Origin: Streptomyces albireticuli
GTDB taxonomy: Bacteria; Actinomycetota; Actinomycetes; Streptomycetales; Streptomycetaceae
Length of the DNA stretch: 64,000 nt
Reading direction: 5' to 3'
Assembly (NCBI RefSeq): GCF_002192455.1
Contig: NZ_CP021744.1
Location: 2,262,001-2,326,000 of the forward strand
Shown: one piece after another, positions 51,837-61,401 of the stretch
Layout: every line of letters begins with the position of its first letter
Numbering within the stretch: the first letter of the stretch is position 1
The notes under the pieces: generated by a model
Databases searched by the model: none
Told to the model about the DNA's origin: nothing
What the model saw: the letters and a program-made list of their open reading frames with translations, nothing else
Translations under genes and position numbers: made by a program

Positions 51837-51857
51837 GGCCGCTCGAATCCTGGGCAC
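51276..51857 (-). CDS. TetR/AcrR-family transcriptional regulator
   Basis: This 193-residue regulator has its helix-turn-helix at about 16-62 ([20 protein letters not shown], then [20 protein letters not shown]). The C-terminal domain contains [20 protein letters not shown] and [18 protein letters not shown]. The target is unknown; it is neither divergent from an exporter nor in an obvious operon. It lies 60 bp after whiG on the same strand. The open frame of the M23-like gene covers it completely on the opposite strand. Confidence 0.88.
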   Translation of the reverse strand: MPRIRAASVAEHRTMQRDALLDAARSLLSEGGTEALTFPALAERTGLARSSVYEYFRSRAAVVEELCAVDFPVWAAEVEAAMEREDTPEAKIEAYVRRQLALVGDRRHRAVVAISAGELDAGAREKIRAAHGGLIAMVVEALVGVGHDQPRLAAMLLQGVVDAAVRRIELGAAEEPDRITEAAVAMALRGVRG

Positions 51858-51917
51858 GGCTCCACTTTACGGATATCCCTTGACCGGGACGACGCTGGTG
51901 GGAGGTTTCCCACGCCG

Positions 51918-52754
51918 TCAGCGCCCGATGTCCGCGAGCTTCGCCCTCAGCTGAAGCACGGACTTGGTGTGGATCTGGCTGACCCGGCTCTCCGTGACGC
52001 CGAGCACATGGCCGATCTCGGCGAGCGTGAGGCCCTCGTAGTAGTAGAGGGTGACCACGGTCTTCTCCCGCTCGGGGAGGGTGTTGATGGCGCGGGCCAG
52101 CAGCCTGCGCAGCTCGCGGTCCTCGGCGACCTCCACCGGGTCGTCCGCGGCGGTGTCCTCCAGGGTGTCCATCAGGCTCAGCCGCTCGCCGCCGTCCACG
52201 CCGACGTGCAGCAGGTCCTCCAGCGCCACCACGTTGGCCAGCGACAACTGGCTGAAGACCGCGTGCAGTTCCTCGACGGCGATGCCCATCTCGGCCGCCA
52301 CCTCGGTCTCGGAGGGCGTGCGCCGCAGCGCCGCCTCCAGGGTGGCGTACGCGCGCTCGACGGCCCGGGCCTTCTGGCGGACCGAGCGCGGGATCCAGTC
52401 CAGCGCCCGCAGCTCGTCGATCATCGCCCCGCGGATGCGGGTGATGGCGTAGGTCTCGAACTTGATCTCCCGCGTGGGGTCGAACTTCTCGATGGCGTCG
52501 ATGAGTCCGAAGACCCCGGAGGACACGAAGTCCGCCTGCTCGACATTGGGCGGCAGGCCGACGCTGACCCGGCCCGCCACGTACTTCACGAGGGGCGAGT
52601 AGTGGAGGATCAGCTGCTCCCGCAGCCGCTCGTCGCCCGAAGCCTTGTACGACCGCCACAGCTCATCGAGGGTCGAGGGAGCGGGAGGGCGCACGGGGCC
52701 GCGCGCCGCGGGTGGCGCCGCCGCGCGATCGGACCCGGAGGTGTGCTGGGGCAT
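51918..52754 (-). CDS. whiG: RNA polymerase sigma factor WhiG
   Basis: This 278-residue sigma-70 factor of the FliA/SigD type commits aerial hyphae to sporulation in Streptomyces. Region 2 has [20 protein letters not shown] and [20 protein letters not shown]; region 3 has [20 protein letters not shown]; region 4 has [20 protein letters not shown] and [19 protein letters not shown]. The ATG at 52754 begins [20 protein letters not shown]. FliA-type factors are usually held by an anti-sigma factor (RsiG in Streptomyces). No such gene is in view. About 240 bp separate it from dprA. Confidence 0.94.
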   Translation of the reverse strand: MPQHTSGSDRAAAPPAARGPVRPPAPSTLDELWRSYKASGDERLREQLILHYSPLVKYVAGRVSVGLPPNVEQADFVSSGVFGLIDAIEKFDPTREIKFETYAITRIRGAMIDELRALDWIPRSVRQKARAVERAYATLEAALRRTPSETEVAAEMGIAVEELHAVFSQLSLANVVALEDLLHVGVDGGERLSLMDTLEDTAADDPVEVAEDRELRRLLARAINTLPEREKTVVTLYYYEGLTLAEIGHVLGVTESRVSQIHTKSVLQLRAKLADIGR

Positions 52755-52996
52755 TCGTCGTCTTGAGCCGTTCTGCTGTGACGTGAAGGGAGAGGTACGA
52801 ATGGCTGGATTCCCGTGAGCGTAGCGTGACTGTGGCGCTGCGGTGCGCGAGGACGGCCCCTTCGGTTGATATGCAGATACGTTCCACTGTCCGCGCCCCC
52901 CGGTATACGGCGGCCGGGGGGTTCGGTGACCGTGCCGGGCCCGCCGTATCGGTTCCCACGGTCGTCCTCTTAACCCTTTCACCCGATCGCCCCAGG

Positions 52997-54175
52997 TCAA
53001 GAACCGCCTCGCCGCGTGGTGGGGCGCCGTCCGAGGGGCTTGGGGGTGCCGGATGTTGACGGCGGTCCGGCCAACTTCCAGTGATCACCATGGCGTTCGA
53101 CGAAGCCCAGACCCTGGAGTTCGTAGAGGCCGCCGAGGGTGCGGTCCCTGCTCAGACCGGCGTTCCGGGCGATGCGGGCGAGGTCGCCGCCGGCTCCCCC
53201 GGGGACGGCGTCGAGCACGGTGGCCGTGGCGGGCGGCAGCAGGTCACGCGCCACGACGGGCCCTCGCCGCTCGGGGGCGAGCTCGCCCATGCCGCCCACG
53301 AGCTCGGCGATCTCGTCGGCGTCGGTCACCAGGTGGGCCTCCTCCCGCAGCAGTTCATGGACCCCCGCGGAGAGCCCCGAGGTGACCGGGCCGGGAACGC
53401 CCATCGTGTGCCGGCCGAGCCGCCGGGCACACCGCGCCGTGACCAGCGATCCGCTGCGGTACTGGGCCTCGACGACCACCGTTCCCCTCGTCAGGGCGGC
53501 GATGACGCGGTTGCGGAGGACGAAGCGGCTGCGGGTGGGGTGGCCGCCGGGCGGCAACTCCGCGAGCACCAGACCCTGTTCCGTGATGCGGTCGATCAAC
53601 TCGGCGTGTCCGCGTGGGTAGGGCACGTCCACGCCCGAGGCCAGCACGGCCACGGTGGCCCCACCGGCGGCGAGGGCTCCTCGATGCGCCGCCCCGTCGA
53701 CCCCGAACGCCGCCCCCGAGACCACCACCCAGCCGCGCTCGGCGAGACCGGCGCCGAGGATGGTCGCCACGTGCGAGCCGTAGTCGGTGCAGGCCCGGGC
53801 GCCGACGACGGCGACGGAGCGCAGGGCCCAGAGCCTCAGGTCGGCGGTGCCCCGCACCCAGAGGCCGAGGGGGCGGGCGTCGCCGAGGTCGTCGAGCTGT
53901 CGCGGCCACTCGGCGTCGCCGGGGACGAGGAAGCGCCCGCCCAGCCGGGCGATGGCGTCGAGGTCGCCCCGGGGGTCGAGAGCGGCGGCCCGCGCCCGGC
54001 ACCCCGCGAGCCGCTCCTCCCCCGCTCCCGGCGGCGCGGGCCCGGCACCCGTCAGCCCCCGGGCGAGGGCCTCGGCCCCCATCTCGCGGAGCCACCGCCC
54101 GACCCGTTCGTCCCCCGGCTCGGTCAGCCGCGTGAGCGCGGCCCGCGCCAGGCGGTCCGGGGCGGGGGCAGTCAC
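52997..54175 (-). CDS. dprA: DNA-processing protein DprA
   Basis: This 392-residue protein of the DprA/Smf family loads RecA on incoming single-stranded DNA. The Rossmann-like core has [40 protein letters not shown] (G-x-A-x-G-x-D) and [33 protein letters not shown] and [20 protein letters not shown] follow. A C-terminal winged helix lies near [20 protein letters not shown]. The GTG at 54175 is the likely start. It lies 52 bp from the ComM-like gene in a competence-gene cluster shared by many actinobacteria. Confidence 0.92.
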   Translation of the reverse strand: MTAPAPDRLARAALTRLTEPGDERVGRWLREMGAEALARGLTGAGPAPPGAGEERLAGCRARAAALDPRGDLDAIARLGGRFLVPGDAEWPRQLDDLGDARPLGLWVRGTADLRLWALRSVAVVGARACTDYGSHVATILGAGLAERGWVVVSGAAFGVDGAAHRGALAAGGATVAVLASGVDVPYPRGHAELIDRITEQGLVLAELPPGGHPTRSRFVLRNRVIAALTRGTVVVEAQYRSGSLVTARCARRLGRHTMGVPGPVTSGLSAGVHELLREEAHLVTDADEIAELVGGMGELAPERRGPVVARDLLPPATATVLDAVPGGAGGDLARIARNAGLSRDRTLGGLYELQGLGFVERHGDHWKLAGPPSTSGTPKPLGRRPTTRRGGS

Positions 54176-54227
54176 GACGCCCCCTCGGCCCGCGCGGCAC
54201 CCCGGTCCCCGCGCCCGCCCCGGACGG

Positions 54228-55856
54228 TCATCGGCGCACCCCCGCCTCGACGGGCACACCGCGGCCGACGCCGGTGCGCAATTGCAGTGCCTGTGCCACG
54301 TCGTCCGCGTCCGGCCGGGGGTGCCCGGCCAGGTCGGCCACGGTCCAGGCGACCCGGAGGACGCGGTCGAGCCCACGGGCGGTCAGCAGGCCGCACTCCA
54401 TGTCGCGCTCGGCCTCCGCCAGGGCTCCGGGCAGCGGGTGCCACCGGGTCCGCAACTCATGGCCGGGCACCTCGCCGTTGGTCCTCCAGGGTGTGGCGCC
54501 GAGCCGGGCCGCCGCCCGCTCCCGCGCCTCGCGGACCCGCGCGGCGACCGTCGCGGTGTCCTCCACCGCGCCGTCGCGGCCGGTGAGTTCGGCCCGGGTG
54601 ACGGCCTCGACGCGGACCCGCAGGTCGACCCGGTCCAGCAGGGGCCCCGAAAGCCTGCCCTGATAGCGGCGGATGGCCGCCGGAGGGCAGTCGCACCCCT
54701 CTCCGAACTGCGAGTGCCTGCCGCAAGGGCAGGGATTCGCCGCGAGCATCAGCAGAAAGCGGGCGGGCATCCGCATCATCCCCGCGGAGCGGGCCACCAC
54801 GACGCTCCCGGATTCCAGGGGCTGCCGCAATGCGTCCAGCGCCCGCCCGCTGAATTCGGGCGCTTCATCCAGAAACAGAACACCTCTATGAGCCAGGGAC
54901 ACCGCCCCGGGCCTCGGCTGGCCGTTGCCCCCGCCCACCAGGGACGCCATCGTGGCCGAGTGGTGGGGCGCGCAGTACGGCGGAGCGTCCACCAGCGGCT
55001 TGCCGGGCGGCAGGACTCCCGCGACGGAGTGCACCGCCGTGACCTCCAGGGCCTCCTGTTGCGACAGTGGCGGCAGCAGACCGGGCAACCGCTCCGCCAG
55101 CAAGGTCTTGCCCGCTCCGGGCGGGCCCTTGAGATAGAGGTGGTGACCGCCCGCCGCCGCGATCTCCAGGGCCTTGCGGGCCTGCCGCTGCCCCGCGACC
55201 TCCGCCAGATCGGGCACCCGGGCAGCGCCGTCCGCACCGCAGAGCGCTCCCGAGCCCAGACCCAGCCCCGGCACCGAGAGCCCCGCCAGCATCGGATCCG
55301 GCCGGCCCTCCTGAGGCAGGTCCTCCTCCTCGTCCGGAACCGGCTCGTCGGTCAGCACGGCGATGAGCTGCCGCAGGCTGCGCACACCGAGGACCGAGAC
55401 ACCGGGGACGAGAGCGGCCTCCGCCGTCGTGCGCTCGGGGACGACGACCTGGCGGTACCCCGCGTCGGCGGCGGCCAGGACCGCGGGGAGGACCCCGCGG
55501 ACGGGGCGGACCCGGCCGTCGAGACCCAGCTCGCCGATCATCATCAGGTCGGCGATCTCGCGTGGATCGACGCGCTCGGCGGCGGCGAGCACCGCGCAGG
55601 CCACCGCCAGATCGAAGCCGCTGCCGCCCTTGGGGACGGAGGCCGGGCTCAGACCCACCGTCAGCTTCTTCTGCGGCCACTCGGCCCCGGAATTGACCAC
55701 CGCGGCACGGACCCGGTCGCGGCTCTCCGACAGGCTCTTGTCGGGAAGGCCGACCAGCGTGAAGGCCGCGACGCCCGGCTCCAGATCGGCCTGGACCTCC
55801 ACGACCACGCCCTCGACGCCGACCAGCGCCACCGAGCACGTACGGGCGAAGCCCAT
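54228..55856 (-). CDS. YifB/ComM-family Mg-chelatase-like AAA+ ATPase
   Basis: This 542-residue protein starts [20 protein letters not shown], an N-terminal Lon-protease-like domain (to about 175). The AAA+ domain has Walker A LKGPPGAGKTLLAERLPG at about 230-247, Walker B GVLFLDEAPEFS at about 320 and CPCGRHSQFGEGCDCPPAAI, a cysteine cluster typical of the family. A C-terminal Mg-chelatase domain ends near residue 540. ComM is a branch-migration helicase that aids integration of transformed DNA. The ATG at 55856 overlaps the YraN stop in an ATGA. Confidence 0.92.
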   Translation of the reverse strand: MGFARTCSVALVGVEGVVVEVQADLEPGVAAFTLVGLPDKSLSESRDRVRAAVVNSGAEWPQKKLTVGLSPASVPKGGSGFDLAVACAVLAAAERVDPREIADLMMIGELGLDGRVRPVRGVLPAVLAAADAGYRQVVVPERTTAEAALVPGVSVLGVRSLRQLIAVLTDEPVPDEEEDLPQEGRPDPMLAGLSVPGLGLGSGALCGADGAARVPDLAEVAGQRQARKALEIAAAGGHHLYLKGPPGAGKTLLAERLPGLLPPLSQQEALEVTAVHSVAGVLPPGKPLVDAPPYCAPHHSATMASLVGGGNGQPRPGAVSLAHRGVLFLDEAPEFSGRALDALRQPLESGSVVVARSAGMMRMPARFLLMLAANPCPCGRHSQFGEGCDCPPAAIRRYQGRLSGPLLDRVDLRVRVEAVTRAELTGRDGAVEDTATVAARVREARERAAARLGATPWRTNGEVPGHELRTRWHPLPGALAEAERDMECGLLTARGLDRVLRVAWTVADLAGHPRPDADDVAQALQLRTGVGRGVPVEAGVRR

Positions 55857-56215
55857 CAGGCCACCCCCTTGACGTGCTCGATCGCGGGGGCGCCCCGGTC
55901 GGGGACGACCACGCCCACCACGTCGATCCGCACCCCGCCCGGCGGCGGGCCGCCGTTCCGCTCCAGCCAGCGCTCGGCCAGCAGGCGCAATCGGCCGGCC
56001 TTGGCCGGGGTGACGGCCGCCATCGGGTGTTCGTAGGCACCGGAGCGGCGGGTCTTGACCTCGCACACGACCAGGGCGTCCGCGTCGAGGGCGACGAGAT
56101 CGATCTCGCCCTCGCGGCACCGCCAGTTCCGCTCCAGGATGACGATCCCGGACTCGGCGAGCCGCCGGGCCGCGAGTTTCTCGCCGTAGCGACCGAGAGC
56201 TCCTCGGGCGTTCAT
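55856..56215 (-). CDS. YraN/UPF0102-family protein
   Basis: This 119-residue predicted nuclease-fold protein has [20 protein letters not shown] and [20 protein letters not shown], then [21 protein letters not shown]-x-D and E-V-K residues form the restriction-endonuclease-like site. Its biochemical role is not established in the family. The ATG at 56215 follows GGAGGTG and the stop overlaps the ComM-like gene. Confidence 0.9.
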   Translation of the reverse strand: MNARGALGRYGEKLAARRLAESGIVILERNWRCREGEIDLVALDADALVVCEVKTRRSGAYEHPMAAVTPAKAGRLRLLAERWLERNGGPPPGGVRIDVVGVVVPDRGAPAIEHVKGVA

Positions 56216-56297
56216 CGGCACCACCTCCGGCACCGACTCTGCCGCCACCGCCCCGATCTATTGGATCTTGGTGGAAAACCCGGCGGTTGTGGACAAC

Positions 56298-56606
56298 TCA
56301 GCCACCCGGAAGGTCGAGGTCGCTCTTGTTGAGCTCCTCGATGTTCACGTCCTTGAAGGTGAGCACCCGCACCTGCTTCACGAAGCGGGCCGGCCGGTAC
56401 ATGTCCCAGACCCAGGCGTCGGCCATCGAGACCTCGAAGAAGACCTCACCCTGCACCGAGTGCACCTGCATCTCGTAGTCGTTGGTGAGGTAGAAACGCC
56501 GCTCGGTCTCGATCACGTATTTGAACAGACCGACGACGTCGCGGTACTCCCGGTAGAGCTTCAGCTCCATCTCGGTCTCGTACTTCTCGAGGTCCTCGGC
56601 GCTCAT
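56298..56606 (-). CDS. DUF2469 family protein
   Basis: This 102-residue small acidic protein includes MSAEDLEKYETEMELKLYRE and DVVGLFKYVIETERRFYLTN, then DAWVWDMYRPARFVKQVRVL. It is highly conserved and specific to actinobacteria, and its function is unknown to me. It lies between the NUDIX and YraN genes on the same strand, and its position next to signal peptidase and competence genes is conserved. Confidence 0.92.
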   Translation of the reverse strand: MSAEDLEKYETEMELKLYREYRDVVGLFKYVIETERRFYLTNDYEMQVHSVQGEVFFEVSMADAWVWDMYRPARFVKQVRVLTFKDVNIEELNKSDLDLPGG

Positions 56607-56645
56607 GGCATGTTCCCCTTCAGCCGTGCGTCCCCCTATTGTGCG

Positions 56646-57137
56646 TCAGGCGCGCTCCGTCTCCAGAAGCACCGGCGTACGCGGGGGCCCCTCGTCGAGC
56701 AGCGTACGCAGCAGCCCGGCGAGCTTGGTCGGATACACCGTCTCACGGGTCGCGAGGAGTTCCTCGCACGTCCACCAGCGCAGGCCCGTGACGCTGCGCC
56801 GCTCCAGCTCCGTCTCCCCGCCGGTCCACATGGCCGGCTGCCGGGTGCGCGCCAGGTAGTAGCACTCGTCCTGGTCCCAGCGGCGGCCGTCGAACGGGAA
56901 GGAACAGGCGCGCCGCCAGAGCAGCGGGCCCAGTTCGATCTCCGTGACGCCCGTTTCCTCGGCCAGCTCCCGGCGGGCCGCCTGCTCCCAGCTCTCACCG
57001 GGCTCCAGGCCGCCGCCCGGGGTGAACCACCAGGTGTTCGAGGGATCCTCCGGTTCGAAGCCGTGGATCAGCAGGAGGCGCTCGTCGGGGTCGAGGAGGA
57101 CGATCCGCGCGGCCTTCCGGGGGCTCTCATCGCACAC
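56646..57137 (-). CDS. NUDIX hydrolase
   Basis: This 163-residue hydrolase has the Nudix box GGGLEPGESWEQAARRELAE followed by ETGV at about 40-63, complete with G-x5-E-x7-R-E-x-x-E-E-x-G. It starts CDESPRKAARIVLLDPDERL. Such enzymes hydrolyse nucleoside diphosphate derivatives linked to another moiety; the substrate cannot be predicted. Its first 11 bp overlap the end of the signal peptidase gene on the same strand. Confidence 0.9.
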   Translation of the reverse strand: MCDESPRKAARIVLLDPDERLLLIHGFEPEDPSNTWWFTPGGGLEPGESWEQAARRELAEETGVTEIELGPLLWRRACSFPFDGRRWDQDECYYLARTRQPAMWTGGETELERRSVTGLRWWTCEELLATRETVYPTKLAGLLRTLLDEGPPRTPVLLETERA

Positions 57138-57897
57138 GTTCCGCGGTCCCCTCCTTCCTGTTCTCGCTCACGCCGGTGGCACGCCGGGGCCTCAGGAGGC
57201 TCGCGACCGGTCCGTACGCCGCGCCGCCCAGGATGAGCACCGCGCCGCCGACGACCGCGGCCAGCACCATTGGCAGCGGCCCCGGCCGGGACGTACCGCC
57301 CGGCAGGGCGGCGAACGACTCCGGCCTGTCCATCATGCCCCAGCCGTCCATCGGCCAGGCCGTGGCGTCCACCCGCCCCTCGACGGCCCCGCGCGGCACC
57401 GAGCCACGGGAGGCGTCGGCCAGGTGGGAGCGGGAGTCGACCGAGGTCAGGCGGTGGTCACCGATGAGGAAAAGCTGCCCCTCGGGGACGTCGGCGGAGA
57501 ACTCCGTGGGCGAGGCCGGGCCACCGCCCCGCAGATACGGTTCCTCGACCGGCTTCCCGCCGACCGTCAGCCGCCCCCGGTCGTCACAGCACCGGACGCT
57601 GTCGCCGCCCACGCCCACGACACGCTTGATCATGGGTACGTCGCCCCAGGCCTTGTCCTTGAAGACGACGATGTCGCCACGCCGCACCTCACTGCCGTCG
57701 ACGCGCTCGGCGAGCACCCGCGCGCCCTGCCCGATGGTCGGCGCCATCGAGTCGGTGGGAACGGTGTACGGCTGGTACAGCAGCGCGCCCCAGACGAATC
57801 CCCCCAGGAAGAGCACACAGCCGACGGCCACGGCCAGCCCGGACAGCACCCTGCCCGCGCGGCCGCGGCCGTCGCCCGTACGTCCCGCTCCGCTCAT
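57127..57897 (-). CDS. lepB: Type I signal peptidase, copy 4 of 4
   Basis: This 256-residue membrane protease removes signal peptides. Transmembrane segment VLSGLAVAVGCVLFLGGFVW is followed by VPTDSMAPTI with the catalytic serine in the D-S-M motif (other copies have S-G-S-M or S-D-S-M). The catalytic lysine is in PMIKRVVGVGGDSV, and box E IGDHRLTSVDSRSHL is present. A second hydrophobic segment lies near the C terminus. It corresponds to the SipZ type of S. lividans by position. The ATG at 57897 was chosen. Its end overlaps the NUDIX start. Confidence 0.92.
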   Translation of the reverse strand: MSGAGRTGDGRGRAGRVLSGLAVAVGCVLFLGGFVWGALLYQPYTVPTDSMAPTIGQGARVLAERVDGSEVRRGDIVVFKDKAWGDVPMIKRVVGVGGDSVRCCDDRGRLTVGGKPVEEPYLRGGGPASPTEFSADVPEGQLFLIGDHRLTSVDSRSHLADASRGSVPRGAVEGRVDATAWPMDGWGMMDRPESFAALPGGTSRPGPLPMVLAAVVGGAVLILGGAAYGPVASLLRPRRATGVSENRKEGTAERVR

Positions 57898-57982
57898 CCC
57901 CCAGCTCCCGCCCGCCTCGAAAAGACCGGATCCCCTGCCCGAGGGCAGGGGATCGCACACTACCGGGCGGTACGGACGCGAG

Positions 57983-59062
57983 TCAGCCCTTCGACGAGGT
58001 CCTGTCCGCGGCGCTCTTCACGGCCGCGACGGACGTGGTCCGGCCGAGCAGCCGGCGCCGCCGCCACAGGACCAGCGGCACCGCGCCCGCGAGGCCGAGC
58101 GCCGGGGGCACGGCGGCGGCCGCGGCGTTCAGCCCCGGCTGGTCGAAGGTGCCCGGGACGGGCAGGAAGGACCAGCGGTTGACCGGCCAGGCGACGACGA
58201 TGGCGCGGCCGACGACGTCGCTGACCGGCACCGTGCCCTCGTACAGGGTGGGGTGGTAGCGCGAGTCCAGGGAGTCCTGGCGGTGGTCGCCCATCACCCA
58301 GATGTGGTCCTTGGGCACCTTGATCGGGCCGAAGGGCTTGTCGTCACAGGGCGAGTTGCCCGGGAAGATGTACGACTTCTCGTCGAGGGCCTTGCCGTTG
58401 ACCTTCACCGGGCCGCCGGCGCCCTGGCACTCCACGGTGTCGCCGCCGACCGCGATGACCCGCTTGATGAGGTCGCGCTCCTCGGCGGAGGGCATCAGCC
58501 CGATGAAGCTGAGGACCTTCTGGACGCCACTGCCCAGCGGACCGGTCTCCTGCGGCTGGGTCTCGGGGCCGAGCCAGCTCTGGCTGCCCTTGCCCGGGTC
58601 GTGGAAGACCACCACCTCGCCGCGCTCGGGCTTCGCCCCGAACCACGGCGTCAGCTTGTCGACCAGCACGCGGTCACCCCGCTGGAGGGTGTCCTGCATC
58701 GAGTCCGAGGGGATGGAGAACGCCTGGACCAGGAAGGTCTTGATGATCAGCGCCAGCACCAGGGCGATGCCGACCAGGATCGGCAGTTCTTTCCAGAAGG
58801 ATCGTTGTTTCTTCGGCCGGGTCGCGCCGGGGCCCTCGCCGTCCTCGTCGGGCGTCACTCCGCCGCTCCCCGTGTCCTTCGGCCCGTCCGGGCCTTCCAC
58901 CGCGTCGCCGGATGCCTGGGCCGCCACGGGCGCCTGGGACAAGGCCGCTTCGGGCGCTTCGCCACCGGGCGTCCCGCCGCTCCCCTCAGCCCCTCCGGGC
59001 CCCTCGGGTCGCTTCTCGGGCTCTCCGTGACCGGAACGTGCGCCGACCGCCAAGTCCCCCAC
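57983..59062 (-). CDS. lepB: Type I signal peptidase, copy 3 of 4
   Basis: This protein of 359 residues has a long acidic, disordered N terminus of about 85 residues (GGAEGSGGTPGGEAPEAALS and similar). The membrane anchor is ELPILVGIALVLALIIKTFL, then IPSDSMQDTL with the catalytic serine, LIKRVIAVGGDTVEC with the lysine, and VMGDHRQDSLDSRYHPT. A C-terminal hydrophobic segment precedes an R-rich tail. The GTG at 59062 follows GGAG. Its start lies 77 bp inside the end of the previous gene. Confidence 0.91.
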   Translation of the reverse strand: MGDLAVGARSGHGEPEKRPEGPGGAEGSGGTPGGEAPEAALSQAPVAAQASGDAVEGPDGPKDTGSGGVTPDEDGEGPGATRPKKQRSFWKELPILVGIALVLALIIKTFLVQAFSIPSDSMQDTLQRGDRVLVDKLTPWFGAKPERGEVVVFHDPGKGSQSWLGPETQPQETGPLGSGVQKVLSFIGLMPSAEERDLIKRVIAVGGDTVECQGAGGPVKVNGKALDEKSYIFPGNSPCDDKPFGPIKVPKDHIWVMGDHRQDSLDSRYHPTLYEGTVPVSDVVGRAIVVAWPVNRWSFLPVPGTFDQPGLNAAAAAVPPALGLAGAVPLVLWRRRRLLGRTTSVAAVKSAADRTSSKG

Positions 59063-60053
59063 ATCCGCTCCTCTCTCCACTCTGCTGCCTGTCGTACATA
59101 CGACGCAGGCCCACCACTCCCATAACGAGCGGGAGTTCCGCAGGGGTCGGGAGCTGGATCGATCCGTTCTGATCCATGGGGGACACACTATTCGGCGAAT
59201 CAGCCGCCCGCGCCCCCGCGCGCGGCGCGTCCCCCACCGAAACAAAGGTGTCCGGTTCCGACAGACTCCGCCAGTGGCCGAGCGGCCAGGCGATCACCGC
59301 GGCCCGGCCCACCACCAGCTTCTCCGGGACGGTGCCCTGGCCCGGACCGTCCAGGTGATAGCGCGAATCAGCGGAATTCGAGCGGTGATCCCCCATCACG
59401 AAGAGCCGCCCTTCCGGAACCCGCACGGTGAACTCCAGTTTCGACGGCGGATTTCCCGGATTGACGTACGGCTCGTCGAGCGGCGTTCCGTTGACGGTGA
59501 TTTTGCCGTTCGCATCACAGCACTTGACGGTGTCCCCGCCCGTACCGATGACCCGCTTGATCAGATCCTGCTCGTCGGCGGAGGGCAGCAGCCCGATGAA
59601 GGTCAGCGCCTGCTTCACCTGCTTGACCCCCACCGGATCCGGCCCGGCCTTGGTCTCCTCACCTTCGAGCCAGCCGCCCGGGTCCTTGAAGACCACCACG
59701 TCACCCCGGGCCGGACGGGAGCCGAACCACGGCGTCAGCTTGTCCACCAGCACCCGGTCACCGATGCGGATCGTCTGCTCCATCGAGCCGGACGGAATCA
59801 CGAAGGCCTGCACCAGGAACGTCTTCAGCACCAGCGCGATCAGCAGGGCCACCGCTATGAGGATCGGCACCTCCTTGACCACGGACCGGCGCCGACGGCG
59901 CTCGACCCGGCGCGCGGCCTTCCGGCGCGCTGCCCGGCCGCCCGCGCGCCCGGGGCCCGCGCCGTGCCGGCCCTCCGGCGGAGCGCCCGGCCAGCCGGCC
60001 GGGCCGGCCACCCCGGGGGAGTCCGCCGCGCTCGTACGCCCGTGGCTACCCAT
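58986..60053 (-). CDS. lepB: Type I signal peptidase, copy 2 of 4
   Basis: This 355-residue peptidase has a basic N terminus rich in R, A and G, then anchor VPILIAVALLIALVLKTFLV. Catalytic serine is in IPSGSMEQTIRIGDRVLVDK and lysine in LIKRVIGTGGDTVKCC. GRLFVMGDHRSNSADSRYHL follows. The last 25 residues (SRRAREATRGARRG at the end) overlap copy 3 by 77 bp and look poorly conserved, so the true end may have drifted. Copies 2 and 3 share their anchors and are the closest pair. Confidence 0.9.
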   Translation of the reverse strand: MGSHGRTSAADSPGVAGPAGWPGAPPEGRHGAGPGRAGGRAARRKAARRVERRRRRSVVKEVPILIAVALLIALVLKTFLVQAFVIPSGSMEQTIRIGDRVLVDKLTPWFGSRPARGDVVVFKDPGGWLEGEETKAGPDPVGVKQVKQALTFIGLLPSADEQDLIKRVIGTGGDTVKCCDANGKITVNGTPLDEPYVNPGNPPSKLEFTVRVPEGRLFVMGDHRSNSADSRYHLDGPGQGTVPEKLVVGRAAVIAWPLGHWRSLSEPDTFVSVGDAPRAGARAADSPNSVSPMDQNGSIQLPTPAELPLVMGVVGLRRMYDRQQSGERSGCGGLGGRRTFRSRRAREATRGARRG

Positions 60054-60870
60054 GCGGCCCGGGTCCCGGTCCCGCGGAATGCCCCGTCCCCGGGGGCGGT
60101 ACGCCGTCGAAGGCGTCGGGGTGTTTCAGCGAGGACATCCGGCCGAACGGCCAGCCGATCCAGTCGGCCCGCCCGATCACCTTGCCGACCGGGACCGTGC
60201 CGCCGCCCGGCTCGCCGAGGTGGTCACGGGAGTCCCGGGAGTCGCCGCGATGGTCGCCCATCACCCACAGCCGCCCCTGCGGCACCACGATGTCGAAGGG
60301 CACCGCCGAGGGCTCGTCCCCCGGGTGGAGGTAGTCCTCGGTCACCGGCCGGCCGTTCACCATCAGCCTGCCCCGCGCGTCGCAGCAGGTGACCCGGTCA
60401 CCGCCCACGCCCACGACCCGTTTGACGTAGTCGGTCTGCGCCGGGCGCATCAGGCCGACGGACGAGGCGCCCTTGCGGACCAGCGCCGCCACGGGATTCT
60501 CGGCGGGCGCCTCCTGGACGAAGGAACCCCGGCCGTCGAAGACCACGACATCGCCGCGCCGGGGCTCGTCGCCGAAGCGGTAGGCGAGCTTGTTGACCAG
60601 CACACGGTCCCCGATCCGCAGCGTGTTCTCCATGGAACCGCTGGGGATCAGGAAGGGCTGGACGACGAAATTGCTGAGCAGGAGCAGGAAGACCAGGCAG
60701 GCCGTGAGCAGCAGGCCCGCCCGGCGCAGCGCGCCGCCGCCCCTGAGCCAGGCCCCGGCGGCACGCGCCGCGGACCCCGGGGAAAAACGCGAGGAGCGCG
60801 ACCCCTGCTCCTCCCCCGCAACGGGTTCAGGAGAGCGGTCGCGCTCCGAAAGCTGTACGTCGGTGTCCAT
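60046..60870 (-). CDS. lepB: Type I signal peptidase, copy 1 of 4
   Basis: This 274-residue peptidase has anchor LLLTACLVFLLLLSNFVVQP, catalytic serine in IPSGSMENTL, lysine in DYVKRVVGVGGDRVTCC and box E WVMGDHRGDSRDSRDHLGEP. It is the first of four consecutive signal peptidase genes. The ATG at 60870 starts MDTDVQLSERDRSPEPVAGE. Its end overlaps the next copy by 8 bp. Such quadruplication is a known trait of Streptomyces and fits their heavy protein secretion. Confidence 0.92.
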   Translation of the reverse strand: MDTDVQLSERDRSPEPVAGEEQGSRSSRFSPGSAARAAGAWLRGGGALRRAGLLLTACLVFLLLLSNFVVQPFLIPSGSMENTLRIGDRVLVNKLAYRFGDEPRRGDVVVFDGRGSFVQEAPAENPVAALVRKGASSVGLMRPAQTDYVKRVVGVGGDRVTCCDARGRLMVNGRPVTEDYLHPGDEPSAVPFDIVVPQGRLWVMGDHRGDSRDSRDHLGEPGGGTVPVGKVIGRADWIGWPFGRMSSLKHPDAFDGVPPPGTGHSAGPGPGPHG

Positions 60871-60921
60871 CGAGCCGAAAGCCTATCCGGCCCCGGTCCG
60901 GCCCGGACTCCGACCTCAGGC

Positions 60922-61269
60922 TCAGTTGTCGCGCTTCTCCTTGATCTTCGCGGCCTTGCCGCGCAGCTCACGGAGGTAGTACAGCTTGGCGCGACGGACG
61001 TCACCGCGGGTCACGAGCTCGATCTTCTCGACGATCGGGGTGTGCACCGGGAAGGTACGCTCCACGCCGACGGAGAAGGAGACCTTGCGGACCGTGAAGG
61101 TCTCGCGCACGCCGTCGCCCTGACGGCGGATGACGACACCCTTGAACTGCTGCACACGGGAGCGGTTGCCCTCGATGACGCGAACGTGGACGTTCACGGT
61201 GTCGCCGGGGCGGAAGGACGGGACATCGGTGCGCAGCGAAGCGGCGTCGACGTTGTCGAGAAGGTTCAT
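60922..61269 (-). CDS. rplS: 50S ribosomal protein L19
   Basis: This 115-residue protein includes [20 protein letters not shown] and [20 protein letters not shown], then [20 protein letters not shown], all standard L19. The ATG at 61269 follows GAGGAG; a longer frame upstream is unsupported. It lies 52 bp from the first signal peptidase gene and 132 bp after trmD, a gap that may hold a promoter. Confidence 0.95.
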   Translation of the reverse strand: MNLLDNVDAASLRTDVPSFRPGDTVNVHVRVIEGNRSRVQQFKGVVIRRQGDGVRETFTVRKVSFSVGVERTFPVHTPIVEKIELVTRGDVRRAKLYYLRELRGKAAKIKEKRDN

Positions 61270-61401
61270 GACCGTCTGCTCTCCTCGCTGATGCCACAGG
61301 TCATCAGCGGAAAATCGAAATGATGATGGGGGTCGTGCGTTGTACCGGGCGGACGTCGTTCCCCCTGTGGCAGGGGCGCGCGCCGGGCGCAAGGCAACGG
61401 C

